DNA of 7,177 nucleotides. Source: Friedmanniella sp. (lineage in GTDB: Bacteria; Actinomycetota; Actinomycetes; Propionibacteriales; Propionibacteriaceae). This document shows positions 1 through 6,464 of this stretch, in pieces. A program made the position numbers and the translations under genes. Below the pieces are notes generated by a model that saw only the letters and a list, made by a program, of their open reading frames with translations, was not told the DNA's origin and did no database searches. Position 1 is the stretch's first letter, and each line of letters begins with the position of its first letter. The stretch lies in NCBI GenBank assembly GCA_025964935.1, contig JAOPXW010000337.1, positions 1 to 7,177 of the forward strand, given 5' to 3'.

Positions 1-60
1 CCCCCCGCCAGTTGGAACGCTTCAGACCCCTCGGCGGCCCCCCGCCAATCCCGGTTCTCC

Positions 61-77
61 GACGGACTGTGTCCGTC
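61..77. repeat. Inverted repeat overlapping candidate promoter
   Basis: GACGGAC and GTCCGTC separated by three bases form a perfect 7-bp dyad. Placed against the candidate promoter it covers the -10 end and the expected transcription start, where a repressor operator or a 5'-terminal RNA hairpin would lie. It does not match an arginine-repressor box as I know it. Confidence 0.4.
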
Positions 78-104
78 ATATGCCGAACTCTGAGTGCGCG
101 ACAA
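75..104 (-). promoter_or_regulatory. Candidate promoter toward an off-window gene
   Basis: On the minus strand TTGTCG (99-104) is followed after 18 bases by TATGAC (75-80), each matching the sigma70-type consensus at four of six positions. Transcription would leave the window past base 1. The last bases of the -10 run into the inverted repeat at 61-77. This is motif matching only; the final C in the -10 is a weakness. Confidence 0.3.
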
Positions 105-239
105 GATTTTGCATGTCTGTTCCCCCGAACAGGCGGCAATCGCCAACCCGGCCGAAACTAGCAGCGCCCGAGGGACCCCGCAGGAGTTAGGGAAGATTGG
201 CTATCCATTCCGACGGTCTTGGGCGTGGGAGGCCACAGC

Positions 240-261
240 CCGAGTGACCAAGGTCACTCGG
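240..261 (-). terminator. Stem-loop spanning the pheT stop
   Basis: A perfect 10-bp inverted repeat with arms CCGAGTGACC and GGTCACTCGG and a 2-base spacer. The upstream arm in the mRNA contains the pheT TGA (254-256). No U-run follows, so if it terminates it is of the U-less type often proposed for actinobacteria; it could also protect the mRNA 3' end or be a protein site. It is the only strong stem near the end of the operon. Confidence 0.5.
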
Positions 262-2761
262 TCCGCTGCACCGCCCCCGTCGCCGCCACTGCGGCGGCCA
301 CCGCGGCGTCGCGAGCCCGGCCGGCCTCGGCATCGGTCAGCGTCCGGTCGGGTGCCCGGAACCGCAGAGCGAAGGCCAGCGACTTGCGACCCTCCCCGGC
401 CTGCGGCCCGGTGTAGAGGTCGAAGAGCTCGACCGACTCGAGCAGCGGGCCGGCACCCTGACGCAGGGCGGCCTCCACGGCCGCCGCGGGGACGTCCTCG
501 GCCACGATCAGGGCCACGTCCTCCTTGACCACCGGGAAAGGGGACAGCGCGGCGACCTCGCCGACCCCGGGGGCCGAGGCCACCAGGACGTCCAGGTCGA
601 GCTCGACGGCACACGTCCGGGCCGGCAGCCCGAAGGCGGCCCCGACCCCGGGGTGCAGCTCGCCGGCGTACCCGATCACGACGTCGGTGCCCGCCACGGT
701 CAGCTCGGCACACCGTCCGGGGTGCCACGGCGCCTGCTGCCTGCTGCGGCGGGCCAACCGTACGCCGACCGCGGCCGCGGCCACGTCAGCAAGGCCCAGC
801 GCCTCCTCCCAGCCCGCCCGACGGGCCGGGCCGGCCCAGCCGGCCGGCTGCCACTGGCCGGTCAGCACGGCCGCCAGGTGCCGCGGCTGGTCGCCCAGGG
901 CGTCGTTCATGGCGGCCAGGACGCCCGCGTCCGGCCGGCGGTCCACGTTCGGCCGCGGCGCGACGAGGGCGGGCTGCTCGGCGAAGAAGACCGCGCCGGC
1001 CTCGAACAGGGCCAGGTCGTCGTTGCTGCGGCTGGTGTTGCGGGCCACGGCGGCGAACAGACCCGGCAGCACCGTCGTCCGCAGCCACGGGCTGGCCTCC
1101 GACAGCGGGTTCAGGATCTTGACCAGGCGGCGACGCCGGTCCTCGGCGCTGACACCCATCTTGTCCAGGTCCTCGACCGAGGCGAACGGCAGGCTGAGCA
1201 CCTCGACGAAGCCGGCCACGGCCAGCGCCTGACCGATGGCGCGGCGGGCCCGCTGGCGAGCCGTCAGCCCGCGTCCGACGGGAGCGCGGGGCACCACCGG
1301 GTCGATGGTGTCGAGTCCGATGATGCGCCCGACCTCCTCGACGTAGTCGTACGGGTCGCGCAGGTCCGGACGCCAGGTCGGCGGGGTGATTCGCAGCTCA
1401 TCGCCGTCGGTCGTGACCTGGGCACCGGTGCGCTCGATCAGGCCGGCGACCGCACCGGGCTCGAGGTCGGCCCCCAGAATCCGGGCGGGCAGCGTGGCCT
1501 CGATCACCTGCGACGGGCTGGGGGGCACGGTCCCCCGTACGGTCTCGGCCTCAGCCAGGGTGCCGCCGGCCAGCTCGACCAGCAGCGCGGCGACGCGGTG
1601 CGCGGCGGCGTACCCGGCGGCCGGGTCGACCCCCCGCTCGAAGCGCCGGGACGCCTCCGAGGACAGCTTGTGCCGCCGTGACGTCCGGGCCAGGGTCATG
1701 GCGTCGAAGCAGGCCCCTTCGATGATGACCGAGGTGGTGCCGGCCGACAGCTCAGTCGACTCCCCGCCCATCACGCCGGCCAGGCCGATGGGCCCGGAGT
1801 CGTCGGTGATCAGCAGGTCGGAGGGGTCGAGGTCGCGGACCGTGCCGTCCAGGGTGGTCAGCTTCTCCCCCGCCGCGGCCGGCCGCACGACGATGGGGCC
1901 GGACAGCTGGTCGGCGTCGTAGGCGTGCAGCGGCTGACCGGTCTCCAGCATTACGTAGTTGGTGATGTCCACGGCCAGCGAGAGGGGCCGCATCCCGGCG
2001 AGCTGCACTCGACGGGCCAGCCAGCGCGGGCTGGTCGCGGCCGGGTCGATCCCGTCGACGCGGAGCGCGGTGAACACCGCGCAGGCGGGCGACTCCAGGC
2101 GTACGGGGTAGCCGGCCCCGGTCTCGGCCGGGACGCCGCGGTCGACGGGGTCGCGGAACGGCACCTGCAGCGCCTGGGCGGCCTCCCGGGCCAGCCCGCG
2201 GATGGACAGGCAGTAGCCCCGGTCCGGGGTGACGGCGATGTCCAGCACCTCGTCGCGCAGAGCCAGCGCCGCCGCGGCATCGTCACCGGGGCTCAGGGCC
2301 GGGTCGTCCAGCACCAGGATGCCGTCGTGGTCCTCGCACAGCCCAAGCTCGAGGGTCGAGCAGATCATCCCGTCGGAGACGTGGCCGTAGGTCTTGCGGG
2401 CCGCGATGGCGAAGTCGCCGGGCAGCACCGAGCCCGGCAGCGCCACGACGACCAGGTCACCGACGGCGAAGTTGGACGCCCCGCAGACGATGCCGCGGGA
2501 GGCGGGGTGGTCGGCACCGGCGGGGTCGTTGTGCTCGCCCACGTCGACGCGGCAGTAGCGGATGGTCTTGCCGTTGGAGTGCTGCTCGGGCACCAGCGAC
2601 AGCACCCGGCCGAGCACCACGGGCCCGGTGAGGTCGCCGCCGGCCAGCTCGACCGTCTCGACCTCAAGGCCGGCGCGCACCAGCACCTCGCCGAGGGCGC
2701 GGCCCGAGAGGCCGTCGGGCAGGGAGACGTACTCCTGCAGCCAGGACAGCGGCGCCTTCAT
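254..2761 (-). CDS. pheT: Phenylalanyl-tRNA synthetase beta subunit
   Basis: The beta subunit of the cytoplasmic (alpha-beta)2 enzyme that charges tRNA-Phe; this subunit binds tRNA and hydrolyses mischarged Tyr-tRNA-Phe. The 835-residue length is normal. Seen in order: the N-terminal [12 protein letters not shown] segment; an EMAP-type tRNA-binding OB fold at about 42-160; the B3/B4 editing domain at about 215-390, including GQPLHAYD (275-282) and [10 protein letters not shown] (328-337); the B5 domain with PPTWRPDL (460-467) and YVEEVGRI (473-480); the catalytic-like core with [13 protein letters not shown] (551-563); and a C-terminal ferredoxin-like anticodon-binding domain starting at about 740 ([12 protein letters not shown]). 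The ATG overlaps the pheS TGA as ATGA, and GGAGG lies just upstream inside pheS, so translational coupling is expected. The stop codon sits inside an inverted repeat. No truncation or missing motif was noticed. Confidence 0.98.
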   Translation of the reverse strand: MKAPLSWLQEYVSLPDGLSGRALGEVLVRAGLEVETVELAGGDLTGPVVLGRVLSLVPEQHSNGKTIRYCRVDVGEHNDPAGADHPASRGIVCGASNFAVGDLVVVALPGSVLPGDFAIAARKTYGHVSDGMICSTLELGLCEDHDGILVLDDPALSPGDDAAAALALRDEVLDIAVTPDRGYCLSIRGLAREAAQALQVPFRDPVDRGVPAETGAGYPVRLESPACAVFTALRVDGIDPAATSPRWLARRVQLAGMRPLSLAVDITNYVMLETGQPLHAYDADQLSGPIVVRPAAAGEKLTTLDGTVRDLDPSDLLITDDSGPIGLAGVMGGESTELSAGTTSVIIEGACFDAMTLARTSRRHKLSSEASRRFERGVDPAAGYAAAHRVAALLVELAGGTLAEAETVRGTVPPSPSQVIEATLPARILGADLEPGAVAGLIERTGAQVTTDGDELRITPPTWRPDLRDPYDYVEEVGRIIGLDTIDPVVPRAPVGRGLTARQRARRAIGQALAVAGFVEVLSLPFASVEDLDKMGVSAEDRRRRLVKILNPLSEASPWLRTTVLPGLFAAVARNTSRSNDDLALFEAGAVFFAEQPALVAPRPNVDRRPDAGVLAAMNDALGDQPRHLAAVLTGQWQPAGWAGPARRAGWEEALGLADVAAAAVGVRLARRSRQQAPWHPGRCAELTVAGTDVVIGYAGELHPGVGAAFGLPARTCAVELDLDVLVASAPGVGEVAALSPFPVVKEDVALIVAEDVPAAAVEAALRQGAGPLLESVELFDLYTGPQAGEGRKSLAFALRFRAPDRTLTDAEAGRARDAAVAAAVAATGAVQRTE

Positions 2762-3867
2762 CGGGCCCCTCCGACCAGCGAGCGGGAGAACCGGATGTCA
2801 CCCTCGACCATGTCGCGCATGTCCTCAGCGTTGTTGCGGAACATCAGCGTGCGTTCAACTCCCATTCCGACCGCCAAACCCGAGTAGACCTCGGGGTAGA
2901 TGCCGCAGGCCCGCAGCACCCGCGGGTTCACGACGCCGCAGCCACCCCACTCGATCCAGCCCTCGCTCCGACAGGTCCGGCAGGGCCGGTCGGGGTTGCC
3001 GACCGAGTCGCCGTGGCAGACGAAGCACTCCAGGTCGACCTCGGCGGACGGCTCGGTGAAGGGGAAGTAGTTGGGTCGCATCCGGGTCCGGGTGTCACCG
3101 AACATGGCCCGGGCGAAGTGGTCCAGGGTGCCGCGCAGGTGCCCCATGGTGATGCCCTTGTCGATGCAAAGGCCCTCGATCTGGTGGAAGACCGGCACGA
3201 GGGTCGCGTCGTACTCGTCGGCCCGGTAGACCTTGCCCGGGCACACCACGTAGATGGGGGGCTCCCGGGTCAGCATGGTCCGCGCCTGGACCGGGGAGGT
3301 GTGGGTCCGCATCAGCAGGCCGGCGCCCTCGGGGGCCACGAACAAGGTGTCGGCGGTGGTTCGCGCCGGGTGGTCGGGGCCGAGGTTGAGGGCGTCGAAG
3401 TTCAGCCACTCCGCCTCCAGCTCGGGACCCTCGGCCACCTCCCACCCCATGGCGACGAAGACGTCCTCCATCAGGTTCATCAGGCCCGTGATGGGGTGCA
3501 CGGCCCCTTCGGGCTGACGGCGTACGGGCAGCGTCACGTCGACGCGCTCCGCCGCCAGCGTCTGCTCCAGCTCGGCGGCCGAGATCTCGGTCTCGCGTGC
3601 CTTGAGCGCCGCGTTGATCGCCCCCCGGGCACGTCCGATCCGGGCCCCGGCGTCCTTGCGGGCCTGCGGCGGCAGGGCTCCGATCTCCCGGTTGGCGAGC
3701 GCGATCGGGGAGCGGTCGGCCGCGTGGGCCAACCGGGCGCTCTTGAGCTCGGCCACCGAGGTGGCGGCCGCGAAGGCCGCCAGCGCCTCGGCCACCATGG
3801 CCTCGACGTGGTCGGCGTTCAGTGGCGTGACCTGAACGGGGTCATAGCTCTTGTTCGGCCCGGACAT
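2758..3867 (-). CDS. pheS: Phenylalanyl-tRNA synthetase alpha subunit
   Basis: The catalytic class II subunit: it activates phenylalanine with ATP and transfers it to tRNA-Phe in the cytoplasm, working with PheT. From the ATG at 3867 it is 369 residues, a usual length. An N-terminal helical (coiled-coil) arm spans about 18-110 and the catalytic core about 120-365. Visible motifs are [10 protein letters not shown] (187-196), the motif 2 region [21 protein letters not shown] (212-232, read in two parts: KVYRADEYD and FHQIEG), [12 protein letters not shown] (267-278), WGGCG (307-311) and motif 3 [11 protein letters not shown] (334-344). I prefer this start to an ATG 14 codons upstream because GAGGGGAG precedes it and the family begins here. 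Two oddities: a CX2CX11CX2C cysteine cluster at 281-299, and YSGLAVG (328-334) where YSGFAFG is usual. It lies 102 bases after the methyltransferase gene, with its own candidate promoter. Confidence 0.98.
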   Translation of the reverse strand: MSGPNKSYDPVQVTPLNADHVEAMVAEALAAFAAATSVAELKSARLAHAADRSPIALANREIGALPPQARKDAGARIGRARGAINAALKARETEISAAELEQTLAAERVDVTLPVRRQPEGAVHPITGLMNLMEDVFVAMGWEVAEGPELEAEWLNFDALNLGPDHPARTTADTLFVAPEGAGLLMRTHTSPVQARTMLTREPPIYVVCPGKVYRADEYDATLVPVFHQIEGLCIDKGITMGHLRGTLDHFARAMFGDTRTRMRPNYFPFTEPSAEVDLECFVCHGDSVGNPDRPCRTCRSEGWIEWGGCGVVNPRVLRACGIYPEVYSGLAVGMGVERTLMFRNNAEDMRDMVEGDIRFSRSLVGGAR

Positions 3868-3916
3868 GGGCTCCCCTCTGAGGCTGGATGGTGCCGGTCG
3901 ACCCGGCAACCGGGAC

Positions 3917-3947
3917 AGTCTAGAAAGCCCAGCGGGCGGGCGGCCAA
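3917..3947 (-). promoter_or_regulatory. Candidate internal promoter for pheST
   Basis: In the 102-base gap before pheS, TAGACT (3917-3922) fits the actinobacterial TAnnnT -10 pattern. TTGGCC (3942-3947) lies 19 bases upstream as a weak -35. A start near 3910 would give a leader of about 43 bases, far too short for a T-box. That leader can fold as CCCGG/CCGGG (3902-3914) or, exclusively, as GCCGG/CCGGC (3893-3907). pheST may therefore be transcribed both from here and by read-through from upstream. Confidence 0.4.
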
Positions 3948-3969
3948 CCGGTTTGCGGGCTGGACCGGC

Positions 3970-4806
3970 TCAGCGGCCGGTGGCGCCGGCGCGCTGGGCG
4001 GTGGCGGAGGCGTACAGGCAGACCGCCGCGGCGGTCGACAGGTTCAGACTCTCGGCGGCGCCGTACAGGGGAACCCGGACCACGCGGTCGGCCAGCGCGG
4101 CGTGCTCGTCGGGCAGACCCCAGGCCTCGTTGCCGAGCAGCCACATCGTCGGGCCGGCCAGCTCACCGGACGCGGCCAGCTCGGCCAAATCGGCCTCCCC
4201 GCTGCCGTCGGCGGCCAGCACCTCCAGGCCGGCGGCGTGCGCGGCCTCGACGATCTCGGGCAGCGCCGCCCCCAGGCTGACCGGGAGGTGGAACAGGCTG
4301 CCCACGCCGGCCCGGACGGTCTTGGGGTTGTAGGCGTCCACCGAGCCCGCGCTGAGGACGACGGCGTCGGCGCCGAACGCGTCGGCGCAGCGGATCACGG
4401 TGCCGGCGTTGCCCGGGTCACGGACCTGCGCACAGCACACCACCAGCCGGGGTGCCGACCCGAGCGCGACGGCCAGCGGCACGTCGACCTGGTCACAGAC
4501 AGCCACGACCCCCTGCGGGGTGACGGCGTCGGACAGCGAGCCGAGGTCCCGGTCGGAGACCAGCCGGACGGCCACGCCGTCCTCGACCGCGGAGCCGACC
4601 AGCTCGGGGTGCCGGTCCAGCGCCTCGGCCACGACGAACAGGGTCCGCACCCGTCCGGGTGGGCGGAGCGCCTCCCGGACGACCTGCGGGCCCTCGGCGA
4701 GGAACAGCCCGGTCTCGGACCGGTCCTTGCGCCGGAGCAGACGACGAGCCGACCGGAGCTCGTTCTGCGAGGCAGGGACGAGTCCGGTCGGCTCGATCGG
4801 GATCAT
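3970..4806 (-). CDS. SpoU/TrmH-family RNA 2'-O-methyltransferase
   Basis: A SAM-dependent ribose 2'-O-methyltransferase of the SPOUT superfamily, most likely acting on 23S rRNA (RlmB/TsnR-like); the exact nucleotide cannot be read from sequence. It has 278 residues, normal for the group. A substrate-binding N-terminal domain (about 15-105, with FLAEGPQVVREAL at 35-47) precedes the knotted catalytic domain. The three SpoU motifs are present: RDPGNAGTVIR (129-139, with the conserved Asn133 and Arg139), LLGNEAWGL (223-231) and PLYGAAESLNLSTAAAVCLY (246-265). It starts 10 bases after the rplT stop with no strong Shine-Dalgarno, so translation probably depends on coupling to rplT. A methyltransferase of this kind between rplT and pheS is a common actinobacterial arrangement and fits a ribosome-related role. 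The start codon is moderately certain; the family call is secure. Confidence 0.93.
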   Translation of the reverse strand: MIPIEPTGLVPASQNELRSARRLLRRKDRSETGLFLAEGPQVVREALRPPGRVRTLFVVAEALDRHPELVGSAVEDGVAVRLVSDRDLGSLSDAVTPQGVVAVCDQVDVPLAVALGSAPRLVVCCAQVRDPGNAGTVIRCADAFGADAVVLSAGSVDAYNPKTVRAGVGSLFHLPVSLGAALPEIVEAAHAAGLEVLAADGSGEADLAELAASGELAGPTMWLLGNEAWGLPDEHAALADRVVRVPLYGAAESLNLSTAAAVCLYASATAQRAGATGR

Positions 4807-4816
4807 CGACCGCCGG

Positions 4817-5194
4817 TCAGACCGCGGCGGTGTCGGCGGCCGGGGCGTGAGCCTTGGCGAGCACGACCAGCGCGGTGAACGCGGCGGGGTCGGTCACGGC
4901 CAGGTCGGCCAGGATCTTGCGGTCCACCTCGATGTCGGCGGCCTTGAGACCGGAGATGAAGCGGTTGTAGGTCATGCCTTCCGCGCGGGCCGCGGCGTTG
5001 ATCCGCTGGATCCAGAGCTTGCGGAAGTCACCCTTGCGGGCGCGACGGTCACGGTAGGCGTAGACGAGCGAGTGGGTGACCTGCTCCTTGGCCTTGCGGT
5101 ACAGACGCGAACGCTGACCCCGGTAGCCGGACGCCTGCTCGAGAATCTCGCGGCGCTTCTTCTGCGCGTTGACCGAGCGCTTGACGCGTGCCAT
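4817..5194 (-). CDS. rplT: 50S ribosomal protein L20 (bL20)
   Basis: A primary 23S rRNA-binding protein needed early in large-subunit assembly; in Escherichia coli and Bacillus it also represses its own operon by binding mRNA. The 125 residues begin [20 protein letters not shown] and contain the basic rRNA-binding segment [20 protein letters not shown] (24-43) and [19 protein letters not shown] (48-66), followed by the globular C-terminal domain with [20 protein letters not shown] (76-95). The Ala-rich tail ([11 protein letters not shown]) runs slightly past the roughly 118-residue E. coli length, as is usual in actinobacteria. AAGGAG stands six bases before the ATG. The gap to rpmI is 35 bases. 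No change in expected key residues was seen. Confidence 0.98.
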   Translation of the reverse strand: MARVKRSVNAQKKRREILEQASGYRGQRSRLYRKAKEQVTHSLVYAYRDRRARKGDFRKLWIQRINAAARAEGMTYNRFISGLKAADIEVDRKILADLAVTDPAAFTALVVLAKAHAPAADTAAV

Positions 5195-5229
5195 GGGTTA
5201 CTCCTTTGTTTCTGTGGTGCTAGTGGGGT

Positions 5230-5430
5230 TCAGGAACGCTTGCCGAGCAGCTTCTTGGCCTTGGCGGCATCGCCGGCCTGGAGCACGGCGTCGCCGTCGA
5301 GGCGCCGCGTACGGCTGCTCGCCTTGTGCTCGTTCAGGTGCATCTTGCCCGCCTTGCGGTGCATGAGCTTGCCCGTCCCCGTGAACCGGAAACGCTTCTT
5401 GGCACCGGAGTGCGTCTTCATCTTCGGCAT
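5230..5430 (-). CDS. rpmI: 50S ribosomal protein L35 (bL35)
   Basis: A small basic protein of the large ribosomal subunit. It has 66 residues, the normal length, opening [21 protein letters not shown] with the family signature and continuing through the basic, rRNA-contacting stretch [24 protein letters not shown] (5438-5441) lies seven bases before the ATG. It sits between infC and rplT in the canonical IF3-L35-L20 order. In E. coli, L20 represses rpmI translation through a structured operator reaching back into infC; here the 106 bases before this gene also hold stable stem-loops, annotated separately. Confidence 0.98.
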   Translation of the reverse strand: MPKMKTHSGAKKRFRFTGTGKLMHRKAGKMHLNEHKASSRTRRLDGDAVLQAGDAAKAKKLLGKRS

Positions 5431-5449
5431 GGTGCCGCTCCATTTCCTG

Positions 5450-5468
5450 CCCGTACCTGGCGTACGGG
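5450..5468 (-). promoter_or_regulatory. Stem-loop before rpmI
   Basis: A 7-bp perfect stem, CCCGTAC with GTACGGG, closes a 5-base loop. It begins in the mRNA about 38 bases before the rpmI ATG and ends about 8 bases before the GGAG ribosome-binding site. A second copy of CCCCGTAC lies just after the infC stop region (5525-5532) and could pair with the same GTACGGG, so two alternative folds exist. Possible L20 or translational control element; inference only. Confidence 0.4.
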
Positions 5469-5482
5469 GCTGTCTCTCGCTT

Positions 5483-5510
5483 CCCGCCCGGTGATGCTGC
5501 TCCGGGCGGG
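5483..5510 (-). promoter_or_regulatory. GC-rich stem-loop in the infC-rpmI gap
   Basis: A perfect 9-bp stem (CCCGCCCGG with CCGGGCGGG) closes a 10-base loop, 26 bases after the infC stop. It is not followed by a U-run, so it is not a typical intrinsic terminator and should allow read-through to rpmI. It could be a processing or stability element, or part of an L20-binding operator. Confidence 0.45.
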
Positions 5511-5536
5511 CCTATCGGGTGTCAGTACGGGGTGGT

Positions 5537-6226
5537 CTAGATCTCGACGTCGGGGTCGAGGTTGTCCGCCGGGCCACGACGACGCGGGGGGACCGGGTGG
5601 GCCGCGACCTGCGCCCGGTGGTCGGCCAGCTCGGCCTGCTCGGCGTCGGTCTCGGCCTGACGCTCAGCCGCGCGACGGTCCCGCTCGGCGCGCACCTCGG
5701 CGCGGGCCTCGGTCTTCTTCTTGTGCGGCCCGAGAACCATCAACATGTTGCGGCCGTCCTGCTTGGGCGAGGACTCGACGAATCCGAACTCCTCGACGTC
5801 GGCGGCCAGCTTCTTCAGCAGGTTGTAGCCCAGCTCGGGACGCGACTGCTCGCGGCCACGGAACATGATCGTGATCTTGACCTTGTCCCCGGCCTTGAGG
5901 AAGCGCACGACGTGACCCTTCTTGGTGTCGTAGTCGTGGCTGTCGATCTTGGGCCGGAGCTTCATCTCCTTGATCACGGTGTTGGTCTGGTTACGGCGGC
6001 TCTCGCGCGCTTTCTGCGCGTTCTCGTACTTGAACTTGCCGTAGTCCATGAGCTTGGCCACCGGCGGGCGGGCCATCGGGGCCACCTCGACCAGGTCCAG
6101 CTCGGCCTCCCGCGCCAGGCGCAGGGCGTCGTCGATGCGAACGATCCCTACCTGCTCTCCTGCCGGTCCGACAAGCCGGACCTCGGAGACGCGAATGCGA
6201 TCGTTGATTCGCGGTTCGGTGCTGAT
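5537..6226 (-). CDS. infC: Translation initiation factor IF-3, ATC start
   Basis: IF-3 binds the 30S subunit, prevents premature joining of 50S and helps select the correct start codon and initiator tRNA. With the ATC at 6224-6226 as initiator it has 229 residues: (M)[12 protein letters not shown], the N-terminal domain (about 5-72) with [12 protein letters not shown] (54-65), a linker helix, and the C-terminal domain (about 83-168) with [17 protein letters not shown] (89-105), [13 protein letters not shown] (121-133) and [17 protein letters not shown] (155-171). A charged Ala/Glu/Arg-rich tail of about 58 residues follows, as in other actinobacteria. No ATG, GTG or TTG occurs at the family's N-terminus, whereas GGAGG lies four bases before this ATC and the following residues match the family start exactly. 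The reading frame stays open 80 codons upstream, but those residues do not resemble IF-3. The PPVAK segment carries Ala where the family usually has Cys. Confidence 0.96.
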   Translation of the reverse strand: MSTEPRINDRIRVSEVRLVGPAGEQVGIVRIDDALRLAREAELDLVEVAPMARPPVAKLMDYGKFKYENAQKARESRRNQTNTVIKEMKLRPKIDSHDYDTKKGHVVRFLKAGDKVKITIMFRGREQSRPELGYNLLKKLAADVEEFGFVESSPKQDGRNMLMVLGPHKKKTEARAEVRAERDRRAAERQAETDAEQAELADHRAQVAAHPVPPRRRGPADNLDPDVEI

Positions 6227-6235
6227 ATGTCCTCC
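6224..6235 (-). promoter_or_regulatory. infC ribosome-binding site and ATC start
   Basis: GGAGG (6231-6235) precedes ATC (6224-6226) by four bases. The codons after ATC read [12 protein letters not shown], matching the IF-3 family start, and no standard start codon is in frame here. Initiation at a non-AUG codon makes infC sensitive to IF-3 level, the known autoregulation in E. coli (AUU). Confidence 0.85.
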
Positions 6236-6249
6236 ATGTGGTTGCGTAC

Positions 6250-6268
6250 GGTGACCGGCTCGGTCACC
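6250..6268 (-). promoter_or_regulatory. 8-bp hairpin upstream of infC RBS
   Basis: GGUGACCG and CGGUCACC form a perfect 8-bp stem with a 3-base loop, ending 14 bases before GGAGG. It has no following U-run. It lies inside the proposed junction closed by the long-range helix. Confidence 0.5.
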
Positions 6269-6299
6269 GGGCGGGATCTGCGCGCCGGCCCGGACATGC

Positions 6300-6327
6300 A
6301 AAAGGGCCTTCGCTGAGGCGAAGACCC
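6300..6327 (-). terminator. Terminator-like hairpin 2 before infC
   Basis: A 10-bp stem, GGGUCUUCGC with GCGAAGGCCC (one U-G pair), closes a CUCA tetraloop and is followed directly by UUUU. It is the best intrinsic-terminator candidate in the window and lies about 74 bases before the infC start. Since infC is essential, it must be leaky, regulated, or bypassed. Confidence 0.6.
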
Positions 6328-6336
6328 GACAACCAC

Positions 6337-6362
6337 AAAACACCGACACCCCTGGTGTCGGT
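6337..6362 (-). terminator. Terminator-like hairpin 1 before infC
   Basis: A perfect 9-bp stem, ACCGACACC with GGUGUCGGU, closes a 3-base loop and is followed by G and then UUUU. It has intrinsic-terminator geometry with a short U-tract. It could end transcripts from the SseB-like gene or attenuate infC. Confidence 0.55.
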
Positions 6363-6432
6363 TCTCCATGGACCAACCCGACAACGATCGCGAGCGACGC
6401 CGTACGGGTGGGAGATCGGGTCTCCGCTTGCA

Positions 6433-6453
6433 GATCCAGTGACTCACTGAATC
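6433..6453. repeat. 21-bp imperfect inverted repeat in early leader
   Basis: The centre is a perfect 13-bp odd dyad, CAGTGACTCACTG (6437-6449). After one mismatch pair the arms continue for three more pairs, giving nine matched pairs out of ten. It lies just downstream of the predicted infC transcription start, a place for a repressor operator or a 5'-end hairpin. Confidence 0.45.
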
Positions 6454-6464
6454 GGTCGGGGCCC

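Larger units (their letters stand above)
1..253. other. Non-coding region downstream of pheT
   Basis: No gene is supported here. Open frames crossing it have no family resemblance and mirror pheT coding bias once they enter that gene. It holds the pheT stop-codon inverted repeat at its upper end, a small palindrome at 117-132 (CTGTTC, four C, GAACAG), a 7-bp stem-loop at 61-77 and a candidate minus-strand promoter at 75-104. The next minus-strand gene would begin beyond base 1. In actinobacteria argC commonly follows pheT, but nothing in the window shows which gene it is. Confidence 0.6.
6227..6457 (-). promoter_or_regulatory. Structured infC 5' leader
   Basis: If transcription starts about seven bases beyond the candidate -10 at 6465, the infC mRNA has a leader of roughly 230 bases with no recognisable protein. 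It contains, 5' to 3', an imperfect dyad (6433-6453), a 5-bp stem GGAGA/TCTCC (6411-6425), two terminator-like hairpins (6342-6362 and 6304-6327), an 8-bp hairpin (6250-6268) and the GGAGG site. UGUGGUUGU between the two terminator-like hairpins can pair with GCAACCACA just before GGAGG, closing a multi-branch junction. In Firmicutes the infC-rpmI-rplT operon is controlled by an L20-binding attenuator in this position; whether this leader works similarly is inference. Confidence 0.5.

Noticed and set aside
117..132. LexA/SOS box, since CTGT-N8-ACAG matches the E. coli pattern
   Set aside because: Actinobacterial LexA boxes have GAAC-N4-GTTC; here the half-sites are in the opposite order (GTTC-N4-GAAC) and no SOS gene is visible.
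3868..3909. Longer pheS from the ATG at 3909
   Set aside because: The 14 extra residues are not family-like and the start would coincide with the predicted transcription start; the ATG at 3867 has a good GAGGGGAG site.
3868..3969. T-box riboswitch or peptide-coded attenuator before pheS
   Set aside because: The gap is about 100 bases with no T-box core, no Phe-rich leader peptide and no U-tract terminator.
3013..4878. Long plus-strand open frame of 621 codons opposite pheS and the methyltransferase, and similar ones at 653-1681, 1925-2887 and 5519-6316
   Set aside because: These mirror real minus-strand genes; high GC suppresses stops. Their translations are low-complexity Gly/Arg/Ala/Pro-rich with no family features.
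6148..6369. A 73-residue upstream reading frame from the ATG at 6367-6369 running through both terminator-like hairpins and overlapping the infC start, as a leader peptide
   Set aside because: Weak ribosome-binding site, no run of a regulatory codon, and the frame continues into infC in another phase; it looks like a by-product of high GC. Ribosome profiling would decide.
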